A DNA stretch of 64,000 bases from an uncultured bacterium (GCA_903826405.1 CAIKEH010000046.1:1-64000); one strand, 5' to 3'; shown: positions 16,264 to 26,299, numbered from the stretch's first letter. Made by a program: numbers and translations. Notes: generated by a model from the sequence alone, not told the origin.

Positions 16264-18618
16264 TCAAAACTTGAAATTCCAGGTCACGGATGGAATGATC
16301 GGAAAAAGGGAAACTTGTTTCGCCTGTACTTTTAACGTCCCGTCATATGGGCTTCCCGTCTGATCAAAATAGATGAAGAATGGATTGGCCCGACTATATA
16401 CATTATAAATGCTGAACACCCAGCTTCCTTTGAAATTCTTGGTGCTTTCCGGTTTCGGTGTCCATGTTGCGGAAAGATCCAGCCTATGATAATCGGCGAT
16501 CCGGTATTGATTGATCCGGCTATATTCCTGAGATAGAACGCCCTCTACTATATAAAACCTTTCTGGCAAGGTGGTGGCATTACCGGATGCATAAACAAAG
16601 ACTCCGGAGATCTTCCAATGCTTGTTCAACTCATAGATACCCACCAGGGAAAGGTCATGACGCCGATCATATTTGGCCGGATATTTTTGACCTTCATTCA
16701 AATTTGGGAATTTGCGCCATGTCCAGGAAAGTGTGTATCCTATCCAGCCGGTTAGTTTACCACGAGATTTATTGATGTACAATTCCGATCCATAGCTCCA
16801 GCCTTTGCCGAATACGAATTCCTCCTCGGTATCCCGGATCCCCGGCGTATAACCTTCCCTGTATTCGATCTGATTCTGCATGCTCTTGTAATAGAATTCC
16901 ACAGAAGTTTCGAACATGTTATCCTTCCAGTTCTTGAAAAATCCTACGGCGTATTGCCAACTGATCTGAGGTCTTACCCTGTAGGTGCTGGGGACCCAGA
17001 TATCTGTCGGCAGGGTTGTTCCTGCATTGCTGACAAGATGGATGTATTGCAAATTTCTGGTGACCGCAGCCTTCAGGGAGGCTTCGTCGTTCAATGCATA
17101 TCGAAGGGTAAGGCGTGGTTCAAGTCCGCCATATGATTTTACACCCTGGAAATTGCCATATACGGTGCTGTCCAATTTGTTCCCGTCTGCATCCTGTTTG
17201 TACTTTTTATATGGCCCCAATTGCTGGAACCAACTGCCCCTGAGGCCGACATTCAGTTTGAGGCGATCATTGATTTCCCAATCGTCCTGAATATAGGCGG
17301 CAAGTTCCTGAGCATACTTGATCTGGGAATTATTCGGATTAAAGACCGTGCTGTCCTGTTTCCCGCTGATCACCGACGGGGTGAACCGGTGATAAGTATA
17401 CTGAGCGCCAAATTTAAAACGATGCGCAGGAGTGGCGAAATAATCGAAATCGGTCTTCAAGTTATAATCCCTGATACCACTCTTGAGTTGAAGTTCAAAA
17501 GTCTCCTGTTTGGCACCAAAATCAAATTTATAGTCGTTGTAAACAAGTGTTGTGTTGGCGAAAAGCCTTCTGCTGAACACATGGTTCCACCTGGCCGTCA
17601 TGGTTGCATTACCCCAGGGTATGCTGATATCAAGAGACCGGCCATTGTTCACGAAATCGAAGACATCCCGACCAAAATAGGTACTAAAATACAGCCTGTC
17701 CTTGTCCGAGAATCGGTAGTTGAATTTAGTATTCAGGTCATAGAAAAAATATCCTGAACCATAGAACTGACTGCCTTTCTTGACGAAGGGTTTTGCAAGG
17801 AAATCGATATAGGTACGACGTCCGGATACCATGAAGGAGGCTTTATCCTTCACGATTGGCCCTTGTATGGCAAGTCGGGAGGCAATTGTCCCAATTCCCC
17901 CTTCAACCTCGTATTTTTTCATATTCCCGTCTTTCATGGCTATATCCAACACCGAAGAAAGTCTGCCGCCGTATTGAGCCGGCATCCCACCCTTGATCAG
18001 ACTCGTATTTTTGATGGCATCACCATTGAAAACAGAGAAGAATCCAAAAAGGTGACCAGTATTATAAACAACAGCATCATCCAACAATATCAGATTTTGG
18101 TCAGGACCTCCCCCTCTAACATAAAGACCTATGTTTCCTTCTCCGGCATTTCGTACTCCTGGCAGTAGTTGGATGGTTTTGATCGGGTCAACTTCGCCAA
18201 AAATTACAGGTATGCTTCTTATTTTATTCATGGACAGGTCGATCTGACCCATCTGTGCGTTTTTCACATTGGCATCCCGACGTTTGGAGGAGATCAATAT
18301 CTCTTGTGAAAGGCTGCTTTTTGCTAAAAGCGAAAGGTTCAACTGCAGGTTTTCGGTCAGCTTTATTTCAAATTCCTGAGGTAGATATCCGACAAATGAT
18401 GCAGATATCCGATAAGTGCCGGCAGGTAAAGTCAGGGAATAAAAACCATAGGAATTACTGTTGGCCCCACGGCTCTCTCCTTTTACCGTGATGGAAGCCC
18501 CGATGAGCGTTTCCCTGCTCAGAGAATCACGTACGAACCCATTTAAAGAGAATTTTTCCTGTGAATAACTGGTCAGTAGGATAAAAATGAAAGGGAAAAA
18601 GAGGAATTGTTTTTTCAT
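16264..18618 (-). CDS. TonB-dependent receptor with CarboxypepD_reg-like domain
   Basis: 784 residues. A signal peptide (MKKQFLFFPFIFILLTSYSQ) is followed by a carboxypeptidase-regulatory-like beta domain (about 22-110), the plug domain (about 120-230, with GLYVRGGGPDQNLILLDDA) and a 22-strand-type barrel ending in an aromatic residue (TWNFKF). Such outer-membrane receptors take up metal complexes, vitamins or oligosaccharides using TonB energy. No SusD partner is present, which argues against a glycan system. The start at 18618 is chosen for the signal peptide. The upstream DUF3347 lipoprotein, 62 bases away on the same strand, hints at a metal ligand. Confidence 0.9.
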   Translation of the reverse strand: MKKQFLFFPFIFILLTSYSQEKFSLNGFVRDSLSRETLIGASITVKGESRGANSNSYGFYSLTLPAGTYRISASFVGYLPQEFEIKLTENLQLNLSLLAKSSLSQEILISSKRRDANVKNAQMGQIDLSMNKIRSIPVIFGEVDPIKTIQLLPGVRNAGEGNIGLYVRGGGPDQNLILLDDAVVYNTGHLFGFFSVFNGDAIKNTSLIKGGMPAQYGGRLSSVLDIAMKDGNMKKYEVEGGIGTIASRLAIQGPIVKDKASFMVSGRRTYIDFLAKPFVKKGSQFYGSGYFFYDLNTKFNYRFSDKDRLYFSTYFGRDVFDFVNNGRSLDISIPWGNATMTARWNHVFSRRLFANTTLVYNDYKFDFGAKQETFELQLKSGIRDYNLKTDFDYFATPAHRFKFGAQYTYHRFTPSVISGKQDSTVFNPNNSQIKYAQELAAYIQDDWEINDRLKLNVGLRGSWFQQLGPYKKYKQDADGNKLDSTVYGNFQGVKSYGGLEPRLTLRYALNDEASLKAAVTRNLQYIHLVSNAGTTLPTDIWVPSTYRVRPQISWQYAVGFFKNWKDNMFETSVEFYYKSMQNQIEYREGYTPGIRDTEEEFVFGKGWSYGSELYINKSRGKLTGWIGYTLSWTWRKFPNLNEGQKYPAKYDRRHDLSLVGIYELNKHWKISGVFVYASGNATTLPERFYIVEGVLSQEYSRINQYRIADYHRLDLSATWTPKPESTKNFKGSWVFSIYNVYSRANPFFIYFDQTGSPYDGTLKVQAKQVSLFPIIPSVTWNFKF

Positions 18619-18680
18619 GCCCGATATCTCAAAACAAGAGTAGGAATATTTTGTTCGCCATTGGGTACAGGAAATACATT

Positions 18681-19280
18681 CTAGCGAAAGTAAATGGAGT
18701 CCTTGACTCCTCCGCAATGAAGCATTCCTGCTGCATATTTAGGATGCTTTTTCCCGAGATATGGGTTGATGACCTCCTTAGTTGGACTTAACCAGGACGC
18801 CGCCTCATTTTCGTTAAATGCCATCGGACACTCCACTTCATATACTGTATGGCCTTTGAAGCGGACAGCCTGTAACATAGGGAAAAGATTCTCCGTGATC
18901 ATGCTGAGTGCCCTACGTTGTTCAGAAAGACTTTGTTCACCGGCGAGTCCCTTGGCTTCCGAAGAAATATCATCCCGGAAGTGTTCCAAAGTTGTAGCGG
19001 CAACACTATCTATCCCCAATGACTTAACATCAAGGCTATCCGTCACGGAAACAAGTGACTCGGCAGCAGAGTGCGCCAAAGACGAATCAGCCTCGACCAG
19101 GGCGCCATGTACTTTATAATAAGCCTCGAGAATGCTTGAAATGGCACTATCCAATCTGGTTGAAGGGCCCAAAACGATGGCTGAACTGTTGCCGGAATTA
19201 TGATCAATATTCACTTTCCGATCACCCGATGTGCAGGAAAACACTCCAAGAATCAGAAAGGTTAGGATAATTCGGGGCAT
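18681..19280 (-). CDS. DUF3347 lipoprotein, possible copper-binding protein
   Basis: 199 residues starting at 19280 with a lipoprotein signal (ILTFLILGVFSC, lipid on Cys16). The rest resembles DUF3347, a four-helix domain found alone or in CusB-type copper exporters: ILEAYYKVHGALVEADSSLA near the start, and the C-terminal pattern CPMAFNENEAASWLSPTKEVINPYLG ... MLHCGG, with two Cys and a His that could bind metal. It is probably a periplasm-facing lipoprotein. It precedes the TonB receptor gene and likely shares a transcript with it. Confidence 0.75.
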   Translation of the reverse strand: MPRIILTFLILGVFSCTSGDRKVNIDHNSGNSSAIVLGPSTRLDSAISSILEAYYKVHGALVEADSSLAHSAAESLVSVTDSLDVKSLGIDSVAATTLEHFRDDISSEAKGLAGEQSLSEQRRALSMITENLFPMLQAVRFKGHTVYEVECPMAFNENEAASWLSPTKEVINPYLGKKHPKYAAGMLHCGGVKDSIYFR

Positions 19281-19294
19281 ATTTGATTTTTTAA

Positions 19295-19302
19295 CAAAGG
19301 TA
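19295..19302 (-). promoter_or_regulatory. -7 box TACCTTTG of the DUF3347 gene
   Basis: Perfect TAnnTTTG on the minus strand, placing the start near 19291, 11 bases before the ATG at 19280. The opposite strand carries TAAATTTG at 19334-19341 for the divergent ABC-F gene, so both promoters are packed into under 95 bases. Confidence 0.5.
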
Positions 19303-19333
19303 AACCATATGCGCTCAGACCGTGTCTTTCGTG

Positions 19334-19341
19334 TAAATTTG
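19334..19341 (+). promoter_or_regulatory. -7 box TAAATTTG of the ABC-F gene
   Basis: Perfect TAnnTTTG match; the predicted start near 19345 leaves about 28 bases before the ATG at 19373. No TTTG box at the expected distance. Confidence 0.45.
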
Positions 19342-19372
19342 CGCCTTGAATTAACAAATTCCTGATCCCAAC

Positions 19373-21391
19373 ATGCTAGCAGGCCTTCAGAACGTGACAT
19401 TTGAATTCGGTGCAAGGACGATCCTCCGTGATGCCACTTGGCATATACAACCCAATGAACGTATCGGGTTGATCGGTTTCAATGGCACAGGAAAATCCAC
19501 CCTCCTCAAACTTTTGACCGGTCAGTATGCTCCTAGTTCTGGTACCGTGGAAAAAAGTCGTGGCACCACTATCGGCTACCTGCATCAGGACCTGCTTAGT
19601 TTCGAAACCTCGGAAACTATTCTCGAGGTTGCCATGGGAGCTTTTGAAAAAGTCAGGTCTCTCGAAAAAGAGATCGCGGAACTGGCTGATCAGGCAGAGC
19701 GGACAGGTGACGAAGAACTCCTCAATAAATATGCGGACAAACTCCATGATTTTGAAGTGCTTGGAGGATATACCATTGAACATCGGACCGAGGAGGTTTT
19801 ACATGGCCTTGGATTCACTGAACCCGATATGAAACGCGCTTATCGCGAGTTCAGTGGAGGGTGGCGCATGAGGGTACTCCTGGCCAAAATGATCTTACAG
19901 CAGCCGGATCTCCTTTTGTTGGATGAACCTACCAACCACCTGGACCTTCCCTCCATTGAATGGCTGGAGAAATACCTGCAGCATTATGAAGGTGCGGTGG
20001 TCATTGTGAGCCATGACAAATATTTCTTAGATCGGATGGTCAAGGAGATCGTGGAACTCTACCAACAGGAACTTCATTTTTATAGCGGAAACTACAGTTT
20101 CTATGAGCAGGAGAAGGTCGTACGCATGGAATTACAGCAAAGGGCTTACGAGAATCAACAGGATTACATCCGGCAACAAGAGCGTTTCATAGAAAGATTC
20201 AAGGCCAAGGCTTCCAAAGCAGCACAGGCCCAAAGCATCATGAAACGGTTGGACCGTTTGGAGCGAGTTGAGGAAGCATCCATCGAAAGGCCAAGTATCC
20301 GCATCAATTTCCAGATCGACAAGATACCTGGAAAGATCATCAACACGCTCAAGAACGTATCCAAGTCATTCGACCCTATTCGTATAGTAGAGAATGCTTC
20401 TGCCGAGATCGATCGAGGAGACAAGATCGCACTCATCGGGGCCAATGGGAAGGGAAAATCCACCTTGCTGCGGATCATCGCCGGTACCGAACCCTGTGAA
20501 GGTGAGCGTATAGCGGGCCACAATGTGGTGCAGAGTTTTTATGCTCAACATCAACTGGAGAGTTTACGATTGGATAATAACCTCATCGAGGAACTTCAGG
20601 CGGCTGGCAGCCAAAAAACAGATCTTGAACTGCGAACACTGCTCGGATGTTTCCTCTTCAGTGGAGATGATGCTGACAAAAGGATCAGGGTACTAAGCGG
20701 CGGAGAGAAAGCCAGGGTAGCTCTGGCTAAGACCATCATCAGTAAAGCGAATTTTCTGCTGCTAGATGAACCCACCAACCACCTTGACCTCCACAGTGTG
20801 GAATTGCTTATTGAGGCATTGAACAAGTACGAAGGCAGCCTTATCCTGGTCAGCCATGATCGCTATTTCATCTCCAAGACCGCCAACAAGATCTGGGAGA
20901 TCGAGGATGGTCTGATCAAGGAATTCAAGGGCGGATATGATGAGTATGTCGAGTGGAAGGAAAGAATGGCAAAACAAGCTTCGAAGATCCAGACCACGGA
21001 GGGGAAATTATCTTCCGGCGATAAAAAGCAGAAGTCCCCATCCAATACGCAAAGATCAGACAAGCAGCAACCCTCATCCGGAATACAAAATCCGGCAACT
21101 CCTTCAAAACCAGATAGCCAACCCACACTATCCAAGGCTCCGATCGATAAAGACAAACAAAAAGAAGAGAAACGACTTCGTAAGCAATTCAGTGATTTGG
21201 AAGCATCAATGGCCCAACTTCAACAACAGAGATCTGAAGCGGAGGCTTCACTAGCCTCTCCGGAAGTTTATGCAGATAAATTCAAATTCGCCGCAGCTGA
21301 GAGAAACTACCAGGATTTCAATGCAAGGCTCAAACAAGCTGAGAAAGAATATGAAAAGATATTCGAAGCTTTGATGAAATTCGGGGGATGA
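19373..21391 (+). CDS. ABC-F family ATPase
   Basis: 672 residues with two ABC domains and no membrane segment, the layout of ABC-F proteins that act on the ribosome. Domain 1 has Walker A GFNGTGKST (35-43), signature FSGGWRMR and Walker B LLLLDEPTNHLD; domain 2 has GANGKGKST, LSGGEKARVALAK and LLDEPTNHLD. The interdomain linker is charged (QQDYIRQQERFIERFKAKASKAAQAQ). The C-terminus (about 545-670) has a Ser/Gln/Lys-rich spacer and a coiled-coil, as in Uup-type members. A role in translation, ribosome assembly or recovery from stalling is likely; drug resistance cannot be inferred. Confidence 0.92.
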   Translation: MLAGLQNVTFEFGARTILRDATWHIQPNERIGLIGFNGTGKSTLLKLLTGQYAPSSGTVEKSRGTTIGYLHQDLLSFETSETILEVAMGAFEKVRSLEKEIAELADQAERTGDEELLNKYADKLHDFEVLGGYTIEHRTEEVLHGLGFTEPDMKRAYREFSGGWRMRVLLAKMILQQPDLLLLDEPTNHLDLPSIEWLEKYLQHYEGAVVIVSHDKYFLDRMVKEIVELYQQELHFYSGNYSFYEQEKVVRMELQQRAYENQQDYIRQQERFIERFKAKASKAAQAQSIMKRLDRLERVEEASIERPSIRINFQIDKIPGKIINTLKNVSKSFDPIRIVENASAEIDRGDKIALIGANGKGKSTLLRIIAGTEPCEGERIAGHNVVQSFYAQHQLESLRLDNNLIEELQAAGSQKTDLELRTLLGCFLFSGDDADKRIRVLSGGEKARVALAKTIISKANFLLLDEPTNHLDLHSVELLIEALNKYEGSLILVSHDRYFISKTANKIWEIEDGLIKEFKGGYDEYVEWKERMAKQASKIQTTEGKLSSGDKKQKSPSNTQRSDKQQPSSGIQNPATPSKPDSQPTLSKAPIDKDKQKEEKRLRKQFSDLEASMAQLQQQRSEAEASLASPEVYADKFKFAAAERNYQDFNARLKQAEKEYEKIFEALMKFGG

Positions 21392-21425
21392 CCAAGATGA
21401 GGAATCTCGGGTTCTCCTACCCGGG

Positions 21426-21445
21426 AAGGCCATTACCGCCTTTTC
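21426..21445 (+). terminator. possible weak terminator after the ABC-F gene
   Basis: A 5-bp stem AAGGC/GCCTT (21426-21430 with 21438-21442) followed by TTTTC. Short, so only a candidate. Confidence 0.25.
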
Positions 21446-21512
21446 AGGTTCCATTCAATATCCCTAACTTTCTCTACCCAAAAAAAACCTCTCCTCCAAT
21501 AAATCAAAATAA

Positions 21513-22784
21513 ATGAAAACCTCAAGGGCGAAGGATAATTCTGTTATACATGTGCTTTCCGCGAGCATGATCGGAACCACCATCGAATATTTTGATTTTT
21601 ACATCTACTCCACTGCCGCAGTATTGGTATTTCCCAAACTGTTTTTCCCACATGCAGATCCCGCATCGGCCACATTGGAATCATTGGCCACTTTTGCACT
21701 GGCCTTCTTTGCGCGCCCTTTCGGGGCGGCTTTGTTCGGACATTTTGGGGACAAAATCGGCCGGAAAGCCACATTGGTAGCAGCCCTTCTTACCATGGGA
21801 CCGAGTACAGTGGCGATTGGTCTTCTGCCTTCTTATCAATCCATAGGTGTCGTTGCACCCATTCTTTTGGCCATTTTCAGATTTGGACAAGGTTTGGGAC
21901 TTGGAGGTGAATGGGGCGGCGCTGTTCTGCTTGCCATGGAAAATGCTCCTGAACATAAGAAGGCCCGATATGGGATATTTCCACAGCTGGGGGCTCCTAT
22001 CGGACTTCTTTTTTCCAGTGGGATCTTCCTGATTCTGACCAGGATCATGAGTGAAGCGGAATTCCTTTCCTGGGGATGGAGGATACCTTTCCTATCCAGC
22101 GCCATATTGATTTTGGTAGGAGTTTATGTTCGCTTGAAGATCACGGAGACTCCAGACTTCCAGGAAATTTTACACAAAAATGAAACGGAAAGCGTGCCCA
22201 TCGTAACGATATTCAAAAAATACTCCCGGACCCTTATTCTCGGAACTTTGGCATCCATCACAACATTCCTGATCTTTTATCTCGTTACTGTCTTCGCCTT
22301 GAATTGGGGAACTGCTTCCCTGGGGTATCCGAAATCCAGTCTGCTCACCGCACAATTGATCGCCGATGTTTTCTTCGCCATCGGTATTACGATATCTTCG
22401 ATTTGGGCAGACAAGATCGGACGAGGGAATATGCTGATCATGGCAACACTATTGATCATGGCATATGGGCTGTCGTTCACTAGCTTATTCGTCGCGGGTA
22501 ATTGGAATCTGACCGTTTTCTTCCTTTCATTAGGACTATTCTTTATGGGCTTGACCTATGGTCCTCTGGGAACGGCACTGGCAGAGATCTTTCCCGTTTC
22601 CGTCCGGTATACTGGATCATCCCTCTGCTTCACCTTGGCCGGCATTCTCGGAGCATCCATGGCTCCTTATATTGCCACTAGACTGGCTGAAAGTCATGGT
22701 TTGGCCTATGTCGGGTACTATCTGGCCATTGCAGCTACATTGACATTGGTCGCGCTTTTGCTGGTCAGAAAAAAAATGATCTGA
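21513..22784 (+). CDS. MFS transporter of the metabolite:H+ symporter (MHS) type
   Basis: 423 residues, 12 membrane segments. The motif between helices 2 and 3 (GHFGDKIGRKATL at about 71-83) and the start GTTIEYFDFYIYSTAA match the MHS branch, which includes ProP, KgtP and ShiA and carries dicarboxylates, osmolytes or shikimate with protons. The length of the family is normal. The substrate cannot be told. It stands alone between the ABC-F gene and a convergent peptidase gene. Confidence 0.88.
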   Translation: MKTSRAKDNSVIHVLSASMIGTTIEYFDFYIYSTAAVLVFPKLFFPHADPASATLESLATFALAFFARPFGAALFGHFGDKIGRKATLVAALLTMGPSTVAIGLLPSYQSIGVVAPILLAIFRFGQGLGLGGEWGGAVLLAMENAPEHKKARYGIFPQLGAPIGLLFSSGIFLILTRIMSEAEFLSWGWRIPFLSSAILILVGVYVRLKITETPDFQEILHKNETESVPIVTIFKKYSRTLILGTLASITTFLIFYLVTVFALNWGTASLGYPKSSLLTAQLIADVFFAIGITISSIWADKIGRGNMLIMATLLIMAYGLSFTSLFVAGNWNLTVFFLSLGLFFMGLTYGPLGTALAEIFPVSVRYTGSSLCFTLAGILGASMAPYIATRLAESHGLAYVGYYLAIAATLTLVALLLVRKKMI

Positions 22785-22856
22785 GATACTTTCGAAGTTT
22801 AAAAACAGTATCGTAAGGGTGTATATGTGTGCGTTCGAAATATTTCGTTTATCAAT

Positions 22857-25016
22857 TCATTTTACGACCCGTTCCAGTGCTAAAAGAAAGGCATATTGAA
22901 GTGCAACATCCTTCAGATTATCGAATCTCCCGGACCGTCCACCGTGGCCTGCTTCCATGTTCGTTTTCAATAACAATATCTGATTTCCGGTCTTCATCGT
23001 CCGGAGTTTGGCCACCCATTTGGCTGGTTCGAAATATTGGACCTGAGAATCGTGAAGTCCGGTTGTTACAAGCATGTTGGGATATTCCTTTTTGCCCACA
23101 TTGTCGTAGGGTGAATAGGACTTCATATAGAAATAGGAAGCGGAATCGGCAGGATTACCCCATTCATCATACTCATTCGTGGTGAGGGGGATGCTGGGGT
23201 CGGACATGGTGGTGACTACATCCACAAAAGGTACCGCAGCGATTATGCCATTCCAAAGTTCAGGTGCCTGATTCACCACGGCACCCATCAGTAGTCCGCC
23301 GGCGCTGCCGCCCATTGCATAAAGATGGCCTTGGGAAGTGAATTTTTCACTGATGAGGTATCGCCCACAATCGACAAAATCATTGAACGTGTTCACCTTC
23401 TTTTGGAGCTTCCCATCTTCGTACCATTGGCGTCCCATTTCCTGACCTCCTCGAATGTGAGCGATGGCATATACGAAACCCCGATCAAGCAAACTTAAAC
23501 GATTGCTGCTGAAGCCGGCATCCGTGCTCAATCCGTATGAACCATATGCATATAAGAGCAATGGCGCCTTCCCATCCCGGGCAAGCCCTTTTTTATATAC
23601 TATGGATATCGGGACTTTTACTCCATCCCTAGCCACTGCATAGACCCGTTCGGTGACATATTCCCCTTTTTTGAAGCCCCCGAGTACCGGCTGCTCCTTC
23701 ATCAGTTTTTTTTCCTTTCCATTCATATCATAATCGAAAACGGATGCCGGGGTGGTCATCGAACTGTAATTGTACCTTAATGTTGTGGATCCGAATTCGG
23801 GATTAGTGCCAATGGAAGCGGTATACGTGGGTTCCCCGAAATCAAGATAATGTTCCTGTCCGTTTGAAAGTTCGCGCACCCTGAACTGGATCAGTCCATT
23901 CTTCCTTTCCGTGACCACCCATTTGCTGGCGAAAACCTCCACATCTTCCAGCAACACATCTTCACGGTGTGGAATGATGTCCTTCCAGTTCTCGGCGCCG
24001 GTTTTCTCCAACGGCGTTCCCATCAGTTTGAAATTCTTTGCATCCCAATTGGTCACCACAAGAAATTGATCCCCTGAATGTTCTACAGAGTAGAGTATGT
24101 CCTTTCTTCGAGGCTGGAATACCTGGAATGAGGACAGGGGCTTGTAAGCATCGATGTATCTCCATTCAGAACTCATCGTAGCTTGTGAATAGATGAAAAT
24201 ATAGTTGTCGCTCTTGCTTTTGCCGACACCAATATAATTGCTTTGATCCTTCTCCTCATACACCACTTCATCTTTGGACTCGGCATCTCCCAAAATATGA
24301 CGCTTAATCTTTTCAGATAGCAGCGTAACAGGATTTTTGGCAGTATAGAATAGGGTCCTGTTGTCCGCCGCCCAAACCGGATCTCCCTGCGTATCCTCGA
24401 CCACATCCTTCAGTATGTTGCCGGTCTCCAGATCCTTTATCTGAAGGGTGTATTGTCTTCTTGAAACAACATCCACGCCATATGCCAACATTCTATTATC
24501 TGGACTAATACTGAAACCGGACAAAGCAAAGTATCCATGTCCTTCTGCCATCTTATCTGCATCCAGCAGCACTTCCTCGGGAGCGTCCATATTCCCTTTC
24601 CTGCGACAATATTTATAATATTGCCTGCCCTCTTCGGTACGGGTATAATAATAGTAGCCACGTCTGAGTACGGGAACTGATTCGTCCTTTTCCTGTATCC
24701 GCCCTTTCAATTCTTGAAATAAAGCGGATTGGAAATCCTTCGTTCCGGAAAGCATGGTTTCCATGTACGTATTTTCCTGCTTCAGGTAATCCACGACGGC
24801 ATTACTATCGGGTCCTTTTTTGAAATAATCATTAAGCCAGTAATAGGGATCCGTTCGAATATCACCATGAGCTTCGAGGATGTGGTCCTTGCGAATACAT
24901 ACTGGTGGTTTTATATCCTTCGGCCATGGGTATGATGTAATTGTTTCCACTTTGTTGATGTTTGTGCAGGAAAATATAAGAACACTGATGAACGGCAGAA
25001 TGGTTGGAATTTTCAT
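22857..25016 (-). CDS. prolyl oligopeptidase family lipoprotein (S9A)
   Basis: 719 residues. The start at 25016 gives a lipoprotein signal (PFISVLIFSC), so the enzyme is probably tethered in the periplasm. The N-terminal seven-bladed propeller (about 60-430) gates a C-terminal alpha/beta hydrolase. The catalytic triad is visible: Ser571 in GGSAGG, Asp656 in GLHDSQV and His691 in GHGGRSGR. The overall pattern is closest to oligopeptidase B / PtrB-like members, which cut after basic residues in short peptides, or to prolyl endopeptidase; specificity is not certain. It follows the dehydrogenase gene by about 100 bases on the same strand. Confidence 0.9.
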   Translation of the reverse strand: MKIPTILPFISVLIFSCTNINKVETITSYPWPKDIKPPVCIRKDHILEAHGDIRTDPYYWLNDYFKKGPDSNAVVDYLKQENTYMETMLSGTKDFQSALFQELKGRIQEKDESVPVLRRGYYYYTRTEEGRQYYKYCRRKGNMDAPEEVLLDADKMAEGHGYFALSGFSISPDNRMLAYGVDVVSRRQYTLQIKDLETGNILKDVVEDTQGDPVWAADNRTLFYTAKNPVTLLSEKIKRHILGDAESKDEVVYEEKDQSNYIGVGKSKSDNYIFIYSQATMSSEWRYIDAYKPLSSFQVFQPRRKDILYSVEHSGDQFLVVTNWDAKNFKLMGTPLEKTGAENWKDIIPHREDVLLEDVEVFASKWVVTERKNGLIQFRVRELSNGQEHYLDFGEPTYTASIGTNPEFGSTTLRYNYSSMTTPASVFDYDMNGKEKKLMKEQPVLGGFKKGEYVTERVYAVARDGVKVPISIVYKKGLARDGKAPLLLYAYGSYGLSTDAGFSSNRLSLLDRGFVYAIAHIRGGQEMGRQWYEDGKLQKKVNTFNDFVDCGRYLISEKFTSQGHLYAMGGSAGGLLMGAVVNQAPELWNGIIAAVPFVDVVTTMSDPSIPLTTNEYDEWGNPADSASYFYMKSYSPYDNVGKKEYPNMLVTTGLHDSQVQYFEPAKWVAKLRTMKTGNQILLLKTNMEAGHGGRSGRFDNLKDVALQYAFLLALERVVK

Positions 25017-25117
25017 AAACCAATTTAAAAAAGTTAAAGGCAAAACAGATCCGATTGATTACAATGGATTCAAACTCTTGGTTTTCAAGTTAGAGAAATC
25101 AACAGCTTCCCAGATGT

Positions 25118-26092
25118 TCAAGAACTCATTTTTTTCTTCACCACATCGGCGGGATATTTCAATGCCAAACGTCGGATCTCATAGCTGAATTCGGTGAAAG
25201 TTTCTTCCCAGAGCCGGGCTTCTTCCGGAGTGTACTCATAAAACCCCTTCGCATTGGAGATCCCTCGCCCCCCTTCTCTGACGATCTTATCGATCATTTC
25301 AGGCACTTCAGACCCCGTGGACAAAGTTGGGAAAAGATCCTTCATGACCGTATGGTATGCTGGCACTCCCGTTAGGTCCATCCAACGGAAGACGCCCATC
25401 AGGGTCATCCAATATCCAGCGTTGTTACGACAAGCCCTGTCCACATCTTCAACGGTCGCGTAACCACCTTCCACGAGATACATCGCTTCCCGGTACATGG
25501 AATACATCAGTCTGTTGGTGATGAAACCCCTGATATCCTTCCTGACCAAAGTAGGTTCCTTGCCCCAAAAATGGGATAATTCATATAAATACTCTCCTTT
25601 GATGACATCACTCTTATCTCCACATATGATCTCCAGGAATCGGGTGGTATGGGAGGGTTCTGCCCAATGCAGTCCAAAAAACCTCTCCGGATGCAGTGTA
25701 TGACTTTGCAGTATACTGATCGGGATGGCGGAGGTATTGCTCGTCAGCAGACATTCCCGATCCACCACATCCTCGATCATTTTGTACACGGCTTGTTTGA
25801 TGGGTATATTCTCAATGGTACATTCCACTACAACCCTGCAACCGGTCAGAGCACCATAATTCTCGGTCAACGTCAAATGTTTCAGATAATGGTCGGGATC
25901 TTTATCCACCAGACCTTCTTTCAAGGATCTTTCCAGGTGATGTCTTATCCTGGGTATAGCTGGTTCCATATCCGTGGGGATGGGAGCAACAGCGACCACT
26001 TTGTGACCGGCCATGAGCAGGCAGGTGGTAATGCTGGACCCCATCAATCCCAGGCCTACAACGCCCATTCTAATGTCAGATGCTTGTTGCAT
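25118..26092 (-). CDS. 3-hydroxyacyl-CoA dehydrogenase family protein
   Basis: 324 residues, NAD-dependent. An N-terminal Rossmann domain (VVGLGLMGSS near 11-20, TSNTSAIPIS near 120) is followed by the all-helical dimerisation domain (GFITNRLMYSMYREAMYLVEGG near 190). The catalytic His lies in FGLHWAEPS. The family oxidises 3-hydroxyacyl-CoA in fatty-acid or butyrate metabolism, but stand-alone members of this kind also act on carnitine or gulonate. No other beta-oxidation gene is nearby, so the substrate is open. Confidence 0.85.
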   Translation of the reverse strand: MQQASDIRMGVVGLGLMGSSITTCLLMAGHKVVAVAPIPTDMEPAIPRIRHHLERSLKEGLVDKDPDHYLKHLTLTENYGALTGCRVVVECTIENIPIKQAVYKMIEDVVDRECLLTSNTSAIPISILQSHTLHPERFFGLHWAEPSHTTRFLEIICGDKSDVIKGEYLYELSHFWGKEPTLVRKDIRGFITNRLMYSMYREAMYLVEGGYATVEDVDRACRNNAGYWMTLMGVFRWMDLTGVPAYHTVMKDLFPTLSTGSEVPEMIDKIVREGGRGISNAKGFYEYTPEEARLWEETFTEFSYEIRRLALKYPADVVKKKMSS

Positions 26093-26163
26093 GCTCGAGA
26101 GTTTTGATTTTCGGAAAGAAATGAACCTGATCAGGATGCCCTGTCAGGAATCTCGCAGGAGAG

Positions 26164-26237
<74 letters not shown>

Positions 26238-26268
26238 TAAACCCACAATTCGCGGGAAATGAGTATTA

Positions 26269-26299
26269 CAAATGTAAATGATTTATGTTTGTGACCAAA
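26269..26299 (-). promoter_or_regulatory. promoter of tRNA-Arg, overlapping the ung promoter
   Basis: On the minus strand TTTG (26299-26296) and TACATTTG (26276-26269) are 19 bases apart, a full match to the Bacteroidota consensus, with a predicted start about 28 bases before the tRNA. The plus-strand TATGTTTG box for ung lies inside this span. Confidence 0.65.
26284..26291 (+). promoter_or_regulatory. -7 box TATGTTTG of ung
   Basis: Perfect TAnnTTTG, predicted start near 26295, about 22 bases before the ung ATG at 26317. This also argues against the longer frame that begins at 26278. Confidence 0.5.
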
